Assembly: GCF_003945595.2 (NCBI RefSeq)
Contig: NW_024104284.1
Span: 1,859,377-1,923,376 of the forward strand
DNA from: Pipra filicauda
Lineage: Eukaryota; Chordata; Aves; Passeriformes; Pipridae
Direction of reading: 5' to 3'
DNA length: 64,000 nucleotides
In this document: positions 1 to 11,830 of the stretch, piece after piece
Layout of the letters: each line of letters begins with the position of its first letter
Position numbering within the stretch: the stretch's first letter is position 1
Position numbers and translations under genes: made by a program
Notes under the pieces: model-generated
Told to the model about the DNA's origin: nothing
Seen by the model: the letters and a program-made list of their open reading frames with translations, nothing else
Databases searched by the model: none

Positions 1-3000
1 TTTAATTCCTATTCAGATTTCTGTTTTTTCGTCTTTGCCTTCTTGGCATTTGCTCTGAATCACCTTTTGACAGTTTTTCTATGGATAGCGTTTATCCAAT
101 CCATTTATTTCCTATGCTGGGCAAAATCACTGCAAGCTCAAAGTCATTATCTTCCAATTTGTATCCCTGTCTCAGACCTGAAACACTGAGCATTTTAATG
201 AAGTAGTCAATAGATAAGGCAAATGAGAGTCTACTTCATGTAGCTCAGTCTTCTCATGTTGGTGCTTTGCAAGCATGTCCTCATTTTCCATGCTGGCTCC
301 TCCACGTCTGTCGATGTGGAGAAGAGTAAGCCCCATGGAGTGGATTGGTGCTGTGCAGGCAGTCCTGGCTGGGTTCCCCTGGCTAGCTGGGTTCTTGGAC
401 AAAGAAGCAGTGCCCACATGTGGGCAGATGTCTGATTTTGTCTGGCTATGCTGCATCTCAGGACCAAAATTACTCTATGGCAGCTTTACCTTTTTTTAAT
501 GCCCACATAGCCCACGTCAATGACATACTTAAATACAAGCTTTTAAGAGGCAAAATGAGTAACAAAACCCCTTCACTTAAGCACAAATATTCATGTGTTC
601 ATAAATCATAACTAAGAAGTATGGGAGGTATTCCCTTGCTAATGCCCACTAGGGATGACATTATCTATGTTTGCACAAACTTTGTTTCATGTAGCCAACA
701 GTATCAAGTGCATTAGTGCCAGAACAACTCTTTTCCTGGTCTCTCTAGTTTTCACAAAGATGCATCTGAACTGATGATTTTATCTGCCCTACAAAAATAT
801 CACTTAAGCAATTTATAGTTTTCACTCATTCAAGGTGCTGTGTCAGAGACGAGGGACAGACATGAAAAAAAAAGACAACTGAAGGAAAACTCCCTCCAGT
901 AAATAATATGGACAAATATTGAGAGGAGATAAATGACATTTCATCCCAGTGAGCATTGCTGGTTGGCAGACCAAGTCCCCTTCTGCCAAATCATCTCATT
1001 ATTACAAAAAGAGGAATGGGATAGAAGAAACACTAGTAACACCAGAAGGCTGGATATTAGCAGTAGGTAAAGATTAGATGAGACAAGGGATGGATTTGGC
1101 TGAGTCCCATGAGGAGGAAGATCAGGATAAGCCTCATACTGGGGTTGTGATTAGAGATCTGTTGGAGAGAGGCAGTGCCTGAGACTCCTGACCACCTCCC
1201 CACTACCAGTGAGCAGATTGGTGTCTACAGGACTCCACTGCAGCACGAAAGGTTGTGTGACATCCTCTGATATTCATGGCAATCAAGGGTTGATTTAGTT
1301 TACTGTATCTTACCAGGCAACCTTCAGCAGAGTTTTGCCAAGCAATAAAGCCTCAGTTGTTCCCAAAGCCCAAGGCAGGAGTTCTAGAGCTTTTAGTGTT
1401 GTAAGAAATATCAGTTAAGATCGCTATTTCTAAGTGTCTCAGTTTGTTTTGTCTATACCAATATGAAAGATGTCTCAAAAAACCCTGTGTCCTATTCTGA
1501 GAAGTAAAAAGTTTTCAGTGAGTTACAGTATTTTTCTTCTTAACTCCATTTTTGGTCCAGTGTTTTGGTCATATACTTGAAAAATAAAAAAAAAAAAATA
1601 AAATGAAAAACAGGCAGAAGTTCTAGGGAGACATAATGTCTTGCGTTGAACCAGATGATGGTAACTGGAAAAAGTGGATGTGCTTGAGGATACAGTAGTC
1701 CTTCACTGCTACAGCAGTGCTATTAGTACTGTATTTTCACAGAAAAAAACCCCTAAAAATAGGAAAAAAACGTAATTACTTTTACCTAAATTCCACTGGA
1801 ATGTCTCATAGAACAGATAACCCAGCAACAAAATTTGAACTTAGGCATCATGTTAGATAATGAAATTTTCTTTTCTCTAATGAAAAGAGACTATGAAAAA
1901 GAAAAATACAAAGAACATCTTTGCTACCATAAGCCAGACTTGCCTGCAGGACAACAAGCACTTCTGAGTGCGTTTTGGGAGTGGTTTGAAATGGAGTGGT
2001 TTAGAACTGACTTGCTTCTTCCACACGTTATCTGTCCTGCTTTGGGAAGAGTATCCGTCTGGCTTCAAGGTGATCTAACGTCCCACTCATAGCTGTCTTT
2101 CTTGAATGCCATTTGTGTTGTACAGTGCAGGTCTGGGGACTTGATGTTTATTAATGTGGTTGGTACAGTCAGTGAGCTGATAAGAGAAAGGTGATCCAAA
2201 TGGTATGAGTTAATATGCCTGAATAGGTAGAAGAAGAGAGCACAAATTATGATAAACACGGGTCCTTTTTTCTCCTGGATTATGATGAATGAGGTTTGTA
2301 TAGAGATATTTGAAGAAGCACAATGAAGACACTCAACAGATGTTTATCTCTGAGTCATGGAGTAATAAAGTAGAATAGACATGAAGTGAGTGCTTAGCAA
2401 ATCCTCTGGGCACAGAATCAAATACACCTGCTTTGCTTCTGACAAACTTCTGATTTTTCCTTAGGCACCGTCAATGATGGCATCTTCCCAGCCATCCCAG
2501 GCAATCTGTTCTGATTTTTCTACATGTTCCTTGCTGAAATTTAAGTCTGTTACATCTTGTCATTTCTGCAGTAGATGAAGATAGCTGTTTGTAGCAGTCC
2601 TTTTTCACTAATCTGACCTAAATTGCATCTGGTTTTCTCTCCACCTTCTCTCAGATGGAACAGCTAATACATGTTTCCTCATAGATCATTTTTTCTAGAC
2701 ACTTGATCATTTGCATTGCTCCCACCTGGCACCCAAAACTGGATGCAGTAAGGCCACTGGCTAAGGGTGTGGGAAATTTCAGCCTCCACAAAACTGAGTG
2801 TAATGGGAAGGATTAGAAGATTAAATGTAAAGACGTAGGATGAAGGTGCCCCTTTGAAAGTTGACTGAATGTGTTAGGTGTCATTGGCTCTACATGCATC
2901 AAAATTTGAAGCATATATGTGAAAGGATTAGAAGTAGATGGGGAAGACTTCAAGTAGATTATGTTTCGTGTTTTGGCAAAGGGGGAGTGAGAGAATATCT

Positions 3001-4961
3001 GTTAAGAGCAGATTAATCATACTTGAAGTGTTAAGAAAACCATTTTTTTGCAGTAGAGCTTGTGATGTCTACCAGAAAAGAAGAGACTTGTGATGTCAAA
3101 AAGGCAAAGAAATACTTGCTGAGATATGAGATGATGAAGATATAAAGTATAGATTTATATGTATGGATGAAGAAATATCAATGAATGTAGACCTAAGTAA
3201 GGAATAGCTTAGAAAAATTTAATCAAATTCTTCCTGTCAGGGTTGCCTAAAGGCATTCACATTGCTTATTTGCCTTTTCTGCATCCTTTTCTCCATTAGT
3301 CCCATTATCTTCACTCGTACTGCAAAGAAATTCTGAACAAACTTGCCAAGGAAACATGAGTCTCTGGAAGTTTATGAAAATCAGTGGCTAGGCAGAGCGG
3401 CCCCAGGAGAATATCTGTCAATGCCGGTTTTGGTTTATTTGTAGCAGTGGGCTAGGAGGTGATAGAATCATAATGGTTGCAGATGGGATTTGCTTTTAAT
3501 TAGAGAGTTTGGATAGATTTGTCTCTCTTAGGATAGGATCTCCCATGCTTTGGGAATGCCTGTCTCCCCGTGGCTTATAGAGGATGTGTGAATGACTAGT
3601 TCAGGTAAAACTCTTGCTTTCCAGCAGAGACCAGGTGAGACGAAGTCCAGCTCAGAGTCGAGTGAAATGAAGAGAGCAGAGATGACAACTGAAGGAAAAA
3701 CATTTCATTCTGGTGAACTGGAGAGAAGTTGCAAGCTGAAAAAGGCCCCATTCACAGAGAAGAAGCCTTCAGAAACACACATTATTTCTCCCCAGATCTT
3801 CTCACTGGTGACCAATTTCCCAGAATGACTTCTCCAGCCCAAACTTTCTACCTGCTGAGACTTGTTTACAAACAACATGGTACATTATTTACAGTGCTTC
3901 TGAATTACATTTCACTGGTTTTTCTTCCATACCACTGCATGTTAGTACCAGTGGTGCCAAGTTCTGTAAAATACTTGCTAGCTAGCACAATTGAGCTGCC
4001 ACCCACACTGGAAAGCCTGCAAACATTTCAGTAAACATGGGAAGGTGTTGGCAGTCCTCTTTTAAAAGAAGTTTCAAAATGGTCTCCTGCTTCTCTAAGG
4101 AGACAGTGTACCCAATATGTACACAAGTATATATTATGTATGAGGGGTGTCCAGTCAGGAGTCTGACAGTTGGACTTAGAATTTAATTTCTGATTTTAGA
4201 AGGGTCTTTTCATTCTTCAACTAAACCCCTGGGAGCTCTGAACAGAAAGGCTTTATTTTAGGATGGAAAAGATCAGTTTGGAAGAAGTAAGAATTAGACT
4301 AGATGCAAGCCAGTTCTTGAGCTATATTCTGTATTTAAAAGGCCCTGTTTCCCATCTCCTGACTCCTATTAGTGTATTGACATCAACCAAATGACACATG
4401 GTTGGACATTTGTTGGACGTAACACAAGTTCCAGGTCATGACAGCTGAAGTGGTAGCATCTGAGGCAAATGTCCTAGACTAAGTCATTTCACACAGATAG
4501 GGATAGAGATTTCAGGAAAGTTTGAAGCCATGTTAGACAATATTAGGGCTCAAAAGGGAAAAGAGAAATCCACAGAATCAGCCGCACTTTTGGTAGTTGG
4601 AGCTTTATTGCAAATAAGCATTTCAAATGTGACAAATTAACTTCTGTACCTGTTTTCATTTATTAACTTTCAGCCTCAGTAGGCCAAAATCACCTCATAG
4701 ATATGTGGAAGGCAAAATTTGAAGAAACTCCAGTGGAGACAGGGATTTCTGGATGAACACTGGTGTCCAGATCCTGCTCTAACATCTGCTCTGCCTGCAT
4801 TAGTTACTTTAATGCCAATGGGCTCACTCCTATGAATAAAAAGATAAAAATCTGTTCCTGATTATCTTCTTCCTGCACTTTTAATCCTCTATCTTTATTA
4901 ATTTTTAAATCATTTGCTTCAAAACAAATGAAAGAGACTTCCTAAATGGAAGCAGTTGTGG

Positions 4962-4978
4962 TTTTTTTTTTTTTTTTT
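4962..4978. repeat. Poly-T run (17 bases)
   Basis: Seventeen consecutive T residues. Read on the minus strand this is a poly-A run, but no recognisable retrocopied mRNA lies next to it on either side, so it is annotated as a plain homopolymer and not as a retrogene tail. Confidence 0.9.
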
Positions 4979-5788
4979 ACTGTGGTACAGACAAGGCAGA
5001 AGCAGCAGGAAATTATTAAATATTGTTAAGTCATTACAGGGCTCTGGTGGAATAATTCTGGTGTTAAGCTTTGGAAGACTTAGAATGTATTTTTTTTCAC
5101 TAGGATCTTTTAAGAGGAAAATGGCCACAATTATAAAATTCATTTCATGTTTTGGAGAAGAAAATTGTTCTCGAAAAGTAGTCAGTCTGGGATTGTTAGC
5201 ATAATGTGATTTTACATGTAGCATCTATTGTTTTTCTAGAAGAGAATGACAAATTTCTCCAAGTACCAGGCTAATAACTCGTAAACATAAAGAATTGCAA
5301 AATGCAGTATGCACAAATAATCAGTTGACTCCTAAAGGGTCTGGTTAGCTAGCTCCTTGCAGAAGAACCCAATCTGTTATTGTGATAGTAGGCAATAGAA
5401 GTTGTTTATCATAAAAAAAAAAAAGCCCACCTCAACCCATCTCAAATTCAGACTGCGCTTATTTAACGAACTCCCTATCTGGATTCCTCTTGATTTTTAG
5501 AAGTTGAGCTTATTTCAGAATTTTCAGCTTAGTGTAGGAGGTTAGCTGAAATCCTCTGTAAAAGCCCTTTAATTTTACGTGAGGTACTTGAGGAACATTC
5601 CTCTGCCTGACAGCATCAGTCACATATGAGGCAGAAAAAGGTACGCGGAGGAAGCTGCCCTACTGCATTGCTCATCGGGGTAAATAAGGGTCATTCATCC
5701 AAGTTGGAAGAATCATGGCTATTTTAGCTGCCTAAAGGTCATATAGTCTATCAAAACATTATAATGAAGAGGCTAAATATAGGTATGA

Positions 5789-5863
5789 AAGGGTTCGGAA
5801 CCCTTGGCAGACGTTATTATCAATGCCTTTTTCAAATCGGGTGAGTGCAGGGATTCGGATCCC
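5789..5863. repeat. Two similar short palindromes around a TTCGG core
   Basis: The first, 5789-5805, has 8-base arms AAGGGTTC and GAACCCTT around a single G. The second, 5850-5863, has 5-base arms GGGAT and ATCCC around TCGG. The centres are about 60 bp apart and both hold the core TTCGG. As RNA each would form a tight small hairpin. I do not recognise a known element. Confidence 0.6.
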
Positions 5864-6251
5864 AGCGTCTCTGGTGACAATACAGAACAGCGTAGGAAGG
5901 TTGAACTATGAAGGCTGGTTGAAAGGAAACCTTGCCTTACAGATTTTCCTTACAGAAGTGCCTCAGCGTTTTGGTGACAGGTTGTCATGACAGTCCCAGA
6001 GCCACCGAGTGCGGGAGGGTTTCTTCTGAGATATATCATTGGATGCTGTTGGAGATTTAACACTGGTAACAGCACTGGAAAGGAAGTGTAATAGGAAGCA
6101 GACCACCATAATGTTCTTCCTCCCCTCACTTTTTTTCCTTTTTCTGTATTGTTATATTTAGAACAGTTTCAAACTTGACCTGCCATTTCCTCCAGGAAGG
6201 CATTGAACAAGCTGTCTGAAGAGAGCTGTTGTTTGTGAAGTAAGCCCCTCT

Positions 6252-6321
6252 GAGACTTGAGTGTGACATTTGCTTGTATAAACCAGAGACTTGAGTGTGA
6301 CATTTGCTTGTATAAACCAGA
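6252..6321. repeat. Perfect 34-bp tandem duplication
   Basis: Two head-to-tail copies of a 34-base unit beginning GAGACTTGAGTGTGACATTT, at 6252-6285 and 6286-6319, with two further matching bases. I see no mismatch between the copies, which points to a recent duplication by replication slippage or to an assembly artefact. The unit is neither CR1-derived nor a simple microsatellite. Confidence 0.95.
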
Positions 6322-9300
6322 CAGCAGTGAAGTAGTGATCACTTGATTTCTGTTTCAATCAGGCTGTGCAATTGCTTTTTAGTCTCGACAGTTCCCTGAA
6401 ATTTGACCTTATAAAACATCTGATTAAGAGATTCTGCATGAATTTTGAATATTTTGGGACTGATCTGCATTTGGTTTTCATACCTAGTGTTGCTGAATCA
6501 TGTCCTCTAACATAACCTGGCTTTGGCACACACTTGCGCAGCTTCATCTGACCTCTGACTATCACCCTCTAAGTCCTTAGCAGCACCTAACTCTTGGTTT
6601 TCTATGTAAAACCCTGCAGCACATCAGTACATGAAGTACAGCAAGTTCTGCCTCTGCCGCCCCTGAGCAGTGTTGCTGCCAGCTGGAGTAGTCATAGAGT
6701 TGGCAGCGGTCTCCTGCCTTGATACAATAGTAGGTACACCTCCAAATCCCATGATTAAATATGGTGGCTGTTGAGAAATAACTTCAATTATTGTCCCTAT
6801 CTGATAAGCTGGTGCTTGTTTTGCAAAACAGTAGACATTGCTATGTTGGGAAGCAGTGTGAGCTCCTTCAGCGCACTCTAGAACAGATGAAATGGACTCT
6901 TGGCTGTGAAACCTTCTCTTAGCGTTGTTAGAAATTGTTAGAAATCATTGTTACTCTTCATGTAGGTTTTCTAGAACTTGGGGAAAAAACCCATCTTGCT
7001 GGAAAACATCACATTAATCCTCTCTTCAGCTACTAGTTTGGCCTGTGGCCAGTAATCTTTCTCACTATTTACTCACGAACAAAAGTTACCCATCCCCTAC
7101 TTTTATTTGTAGCTGAATAAGAAGACCTTTCTCTCAGATGCCCACATTATTAACTGGTCTCTGACTATTGTGAATTTGTGCTCGGCATGAAAAAGCTCTG
7201 CTTTCAAGTCTATTTAAAAGACCATATTTTCCCTGGGAAGTGAGGGAGATGAAGTGGAAGATTGTGTTTATTTCCATATAACTTGCAGTCGTACCTTTTC
7301 TGCACGTCCACAAGAATGAACCTTTGGCACAGGTATACTTACATATGCTTTCCTGCATCAAATCACTTCTTATACTACAATACTCTCCTGGGAAAAAAAA
7401 AGGGCTTATCAATATGAAATGGGTTCCCCTCATATTCTGGCCCATACCATCCCATTGTTACTGGTTCTGTTCCCATCAGAGAATAAACTCCAGTCTTGAA
7501 GTCAAACTATGGAGTTCTGACTCAGGTACAATTTCTTGTTGTTTCTATTATTTTTTAATAATAATAAAATAATAATACATCAGTATTTATATGTTGTCTG
7601 ATTTGTGTTTAGAGCATGAATACTAATCTGTAAGTCTCTTAAATGCAGAATAAGCAGAGGTGTGGGCCCTGCTAAGTTTTGTAGCCTGATTTAAATGTAT
7701 CTAAGTCCCGTTCTAAAGAATATAGGGAAAGAGATGAGACAGATTGCTGAACTGGAGAAAGTTTGAATAATTTCTTTTAATTTTATCCTTGTAGAAAAAG
7801 CCACCAAAGCATGTTACTTTTTGTTAAAATGTTAAAAAATAATCTGATTAAAATTTCCATTTTTAATACATGGTAAGTTGTATTATAAAATGTCTGAGAA
7901 AATTAAGATTAATGACCTGATTTCTTTATATTACTAACTTAAGGAATAAGGTGCTTTGCCCCATAGCTCTGTTACTAAGTTTATGCAAGGTTAGAGAGTA
8001 AGAAGTGCCATTAAAAGTACCAGTTTCAGGGTCAACTGGATCATCTTACCCTCATTGTGTAGGAGTTCTGTGTTTATATTTTGGATGTTCCGTATCTGCC
8101 ATCTTCGGATGATACAAATAGTAGTATATCATTTATTTGCTCTCCTCTGTTTTTTCATTTTTCGTTTAGGAAAAAGTTTTAATCATTTATCCGCACCTGT
8201 CCATATTTGTTTTGTTTAATGCCACCAGTGACAGCTTTGACAGCTTGTTCTATATTCCTGGTTTCTAGTGAGCTCTAACAATGCTGTAGCCCAGTTTCAG
8301 AAACAACCTCTGTTTCTGGGTATAAAGATGGATCAGTTTTTATTTCTTGGTTTATACCCAGTAAAAGGGCCTTGCAGTATTTCACTGTTCTTCATGGTGA
8401 GTCCTGGATCAGGTATGTTTGAGTTCTCGGAAGGAGGACATCTACCTTTAATCACTGTATTTCTTTATTTGATTTTTTTCTTGTCATGCACTGTTATTAC
8501 CTCATCTTTTATCATCTCTTCTTTCTGAATGTTTTAAGTCGCCTATCTTAATATTTTCATAAGTAGGCATTGCCTTTCAGTAAATAGCTATGCCACTATA
8601 AAGCATCTGAGCAATCAGTTGACTGATCCATGGCCCAAACATCATATGATCACTGCCTTGACTTCCCTGACCTGAGAAGCCCACTGCTCTGAAGAGGCAC
8701 ATTGAGGATTGAAACTGAACCTGAGTTTCTTGCCTCATTGTTATGGTTTGCTTTCTGTTGTCTAGGCAGCCTGTGTTTTCTGGTTACTTCTTCCTAGGCA
8801 GTGGTATCCATATACCATTAAGCACCTGCTGTGCCCTTCTTCATAGCCATGCAACAGATTTGATCAATGTCAAGCACACAATGGTAGAGCAAGAACAAAC
8901 TTCTTAAACTTGATACCCTGTCTCAATTCTTTAAAGAAAAAAGTCTTTTAAAAATAATTTAGTCAAATAAAGAAAACTAACCTCATGCTCTGTGTAGTTT
9001 TAATAGCAACAGTAGAATTATACTAGCCAACCATTTTTGTCCTAAATATATGTTGTATGTTGTCCTAAAGTCACCATTAAAATCAGCTACCTGTAAGCAG
9101 AAACTTAAAAAACTAGCTTCAGTGCGAGGTTTAGTATCACTTAGGCTTCTCTTTGTGAGAAGCCAGGCTATGGTTTTCATGATTTCTTCAACCAAGAAGC
9201 TGAAGGGCAAGGCTGGAACAGAGTTCCACTGGCAAAATCCTGGGTGTCATTGCTCATTTATCTTGTTTGAGGAAAGAACGTCAGAGCACTGCAGTGCCTC

Positions 9301-11627
9301 CCCCATGTGCCATCCCTTTGGGAAGGAAATAATTAAGCTGAGAAATTAGACTAAAATAAGATTCCCTTAAGCGTAATTTAACCTCAAGTTGTTGCCAGGA
9401 ATGTGACAAGGAAATGGTAAGCATAGGCTGATGTATATTTTTAATTCTTCTTAGACTGTCTTCTAATCTTGTAAAGAAAATGGTTATTCACCATTTGTTC
9501 TTTCCTTTTGATCTCTGGGGATTATTCTATTTTTTGTTGTTCCCACTCTTTCATTTGCAGTAGCAGCACTGGCTAATCACAATGCAGTGTTCAGATTGCT
9601 GAATTTTGGTATTAGCCCTCATAACTTGTGGTGAACTCCAGCTCGCAAAAGCATCAATGCTCATGCACAAGGCCAGTTTCTGTTACCACGTGGTCTTAGT
9701 GTAGGTTTATTAACTTTAAGTATGGGCTTAAACTCCTCTGAAACTAAGACACACACACATGTTGAAATGTTTTGCTGAACCAGAGCAACCTAATGAACAG
9801 AGTACTGTTTACAGACGGTTGGAACAGACTGTGCCTGGCTATTGAGCATCACAGAAGGGGATATGCACAGACGTAAATCCATCTGCAGGATTTGGAGGAT
9901 GATTAAACATTGTCTTCCCATAATGAGCCAGCCTTGTACTTAATGATCATGGTGGTGAAAACAAACCTAACACACCATTCCATCTGCTAATTTTGCACAG
10001 CTCATTGTAATTGATTTTATGACCCTGTCATGTCTGACAAAAAAATTGTGTCCAAAATGCAAATTTACAAACAGAAAATGTGAATAAGAGTGATGCAAAG
10101 AAGCAATTGGTTTAAAAACGTTTTTAGAGGTTACAGATTCTGTGACAGGATCCAAAGAGATAAGATGGCATATGGCACCTGAAACATATTTTATCTTATG
10201 GGTTGCTGAAAGGCACATACATTTCCTCTTTGTGAGAGAAAGTTGGCTGAAAGTTCTCTTCTGAACGTCACGGTTTTCATTATTATTCCTAATTATGCTA
10301 TTTATCTGATGACCTCATCAAACAGAAAAAGTAAATCATACCTCTGACTTTTAGCAAAGTCATAAAGTGCCTGACTGTCCTTGAATTTAGTATTTTCTAG
10401 TTGCCAGTTGTTCCCAAAAATAATTATATTGTAGATTTATTTTTATAGCCTGAAGTTCTGTTCTAGGACAATTTCACCTTTTGAATTTGATGTAGATCTT
10501 CTAGGACAATTTTTAAGAAGACTGGTTATTGTTGAATTATAAAAGATTTCATAAGCTACAGTGGACCATTTTATTCTCAGATGCAACCCTGAGAAGACAA
10601 AGAATTTATAGAACAGATTAACTTGATTTAGGATGTTTGAATACTGACATACTGGAATATGTGGGATGACCTTTTTTCTTTGAATGTTTAGAAGAAGAAT
10701 GTTGTAAGTAACATTAGTAATATATACTGGATAACTGCATTTCTCAGATGGCAGTATCCATGGGCCATGAAGTTTGCCTTGAGTGAAAGAGAATTCACAG
10801 GTCTCTGTCCTTTTCACAGATTGCATATGTTAAGTGCTACCCCAATCTGAAGTTTTAGCAGTTGAACTCGTTGGTTATTCAATGTTTTGTGGTAGATTTC
10901 CAAAGTTCCTGGTAGTGCTCTGAATTGCTTTGGTAAGTTATTTCATGGTATCCAGGAACCATCTTATTTTTTTTTTTTACCGGAGGCTCTGATCTCTCTT
11001 CAGATAGCAAACTATTTTCTCTGCTTTATTAAGAAGTAGCTGTCTCATTTTTCTGGGCCTGGGGATCAGGTAATATTTAGTAACTTGTTGTATTATAAGG
11101 CCTAAATATTTTAATCAGTTATCTAGCTTACATCTGTGTAGTGAAACATCAGCTCTTAGAGCAGGATATCATAAGCATTGCCCAGAGGGGACTAAATACC
11201 CTACAATGAAAGTGGAAGCTCATCTCTGGTCTCCCTGCAGCAATTCAGGACCGAGAGAGTGGGCAGGTGAGGATGGTGGTACTGGCTGGCTTTGATAGCC
11301 AGTATGTCCCACCAGCAGCCCCGCTAGTTCTTGTTGCTCAACCTGCAGGTACCCTGCACAGTACAACAAAAGGTAGTAAGGGAACGGGCATGGCCATCAC
11401 CTTCCAACAACGTGTAACACATTTTCATACAAATTTCATGAAAAATTAACCTTTTTGCTGATTTTATCAGTACTTCCATCAGACCCCAAAATTTGTCCAC
11501 TTAATTCTGTTGCTTCAGAAAAGTCTCAACTGAGAAATCTATCCCAAAAGGAGCCTGAACAAGCTACTGTGCCCAAATCTTAATCTATCTCCATGCGATT
11601 AAACAGATCAGTATATGTTTCTCTGCT
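6322..11627. other. AT-rich unique non-coding DNA
   Basis: No gene is recognisable. The longest frame is a 127-codon minus-strand frame at 10443-10826 with no domain, low-complexity character and no splice context. An inverted-repeat pair lies at 8298-8361. A short ATA/ATT-rich tract lies near 7550-7580 and a short CA run near 9751-9760. No transposon ends were seen. Confidence 0.6.
8298..8361. repeat. Two abutting inverted repeats (hairpin pair)
   Basis: An 8-base inverted repeat (CAGAAACA at 8298-8305, TGTTTCTG at 8311-8318, 5-base spacer) overlaps the start of an 11-base perfect inverted repeat (CTGGGTATAAA at 8316-8326, TTTATACCCAG at 8351-8361, 24-base spacer). The shared CTG means the two stems are mutually exclusive at the junction. 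No function is known. One such repeat is close to what chance would give in a window this size, so any significance lies in the pairing. Confidence 0.7.
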
Positions 11628-11830
11628 GTGAGGGTAGTGAGGCACTGGAACAGGTTGCCCATAGAAGTTGTGGATGCCCCGTTCTTGGAAGGGTTCAAGG
11701 CAGGGTTGGATGGTGCTTTGAGCAACCTGGTCTAGTGGAAGGTGTCCCTGCCCATGGCATGGGAGTTGGAACTAGATGATCTTCAGGGTCACTTCCAACC
11801 CAAACCATTCTGTGTTTTTGTGATTCTGTG
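11628..11830 (+). mobile_element. CR1 LINE, 5'-truncated 3' end
   Basis: About 200 bp of the 3' end of a chicken-repeat-1 LINE in plus orientation. It begins in the part of ORF2 that encodes the C-terminal 'WNRLP/VV'-type motif (GGCACTGGAACAGGTTGCCC near 11641). It continues through the typical 3' region (CTTCCAACCCAAACCATTCTG) and ends in the 8-bp-type terminal repeat ATTCTGTG, slightly degraded (11807-11830). CR1 copies are made by target-primed reverse transcription and are usually cut short at the 5' end, as here. The reading frame is broken and the copy is inert. No clear target-site duplication is visible. The 3' sequence resembles the copy at 25443-25895, so the two are probably of the same or related subfamilies. 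Confidence 0.93.

Larger units (their letters stand above)
1..6251. other. AT-rich unique non-coding DNA
   Basis: I see no gene here. Open frames on both strands are under about 105 codons, have no recognisable domain and overlap one another in conflicting frames. Simple-sequence content is limited to an A-rich run at 1581-1602, a 17-base T run at 4962-4978 and a 12-base A run at 5413-5424. Two small palindromes at 5789-5863 are listed separately. I saw no CR1 tail and no terminal repeats of a transposon. Confidence 0.6.

Noticed and set aside
4141..4175. hAT-like terminal word GAGGGGTGTCCAG
   Set aside because: No matching inverted end or 8-bp target duplication was found nearby.
5690..5765. 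Possible old CR1 3' end (GTTGGAAGAATCATGG and AAAGGTCATATAGTC)
   Set aside because: Two short CR1-like words without a terminal repeat or correct flanks. Too weak to call.
10443..10826. 127-codon minus-strand open frame
   Set aside because: Composition follows the AT-rich DNA and no motif or family is recognisable.
11224..11280. Micro-exon-like segment with CTGCAG before and GTGAGG after about 26 bases
   Set aside because: A good acceptor and donor pair occurs often by chance, and nothing shows coding content or flanking exons.
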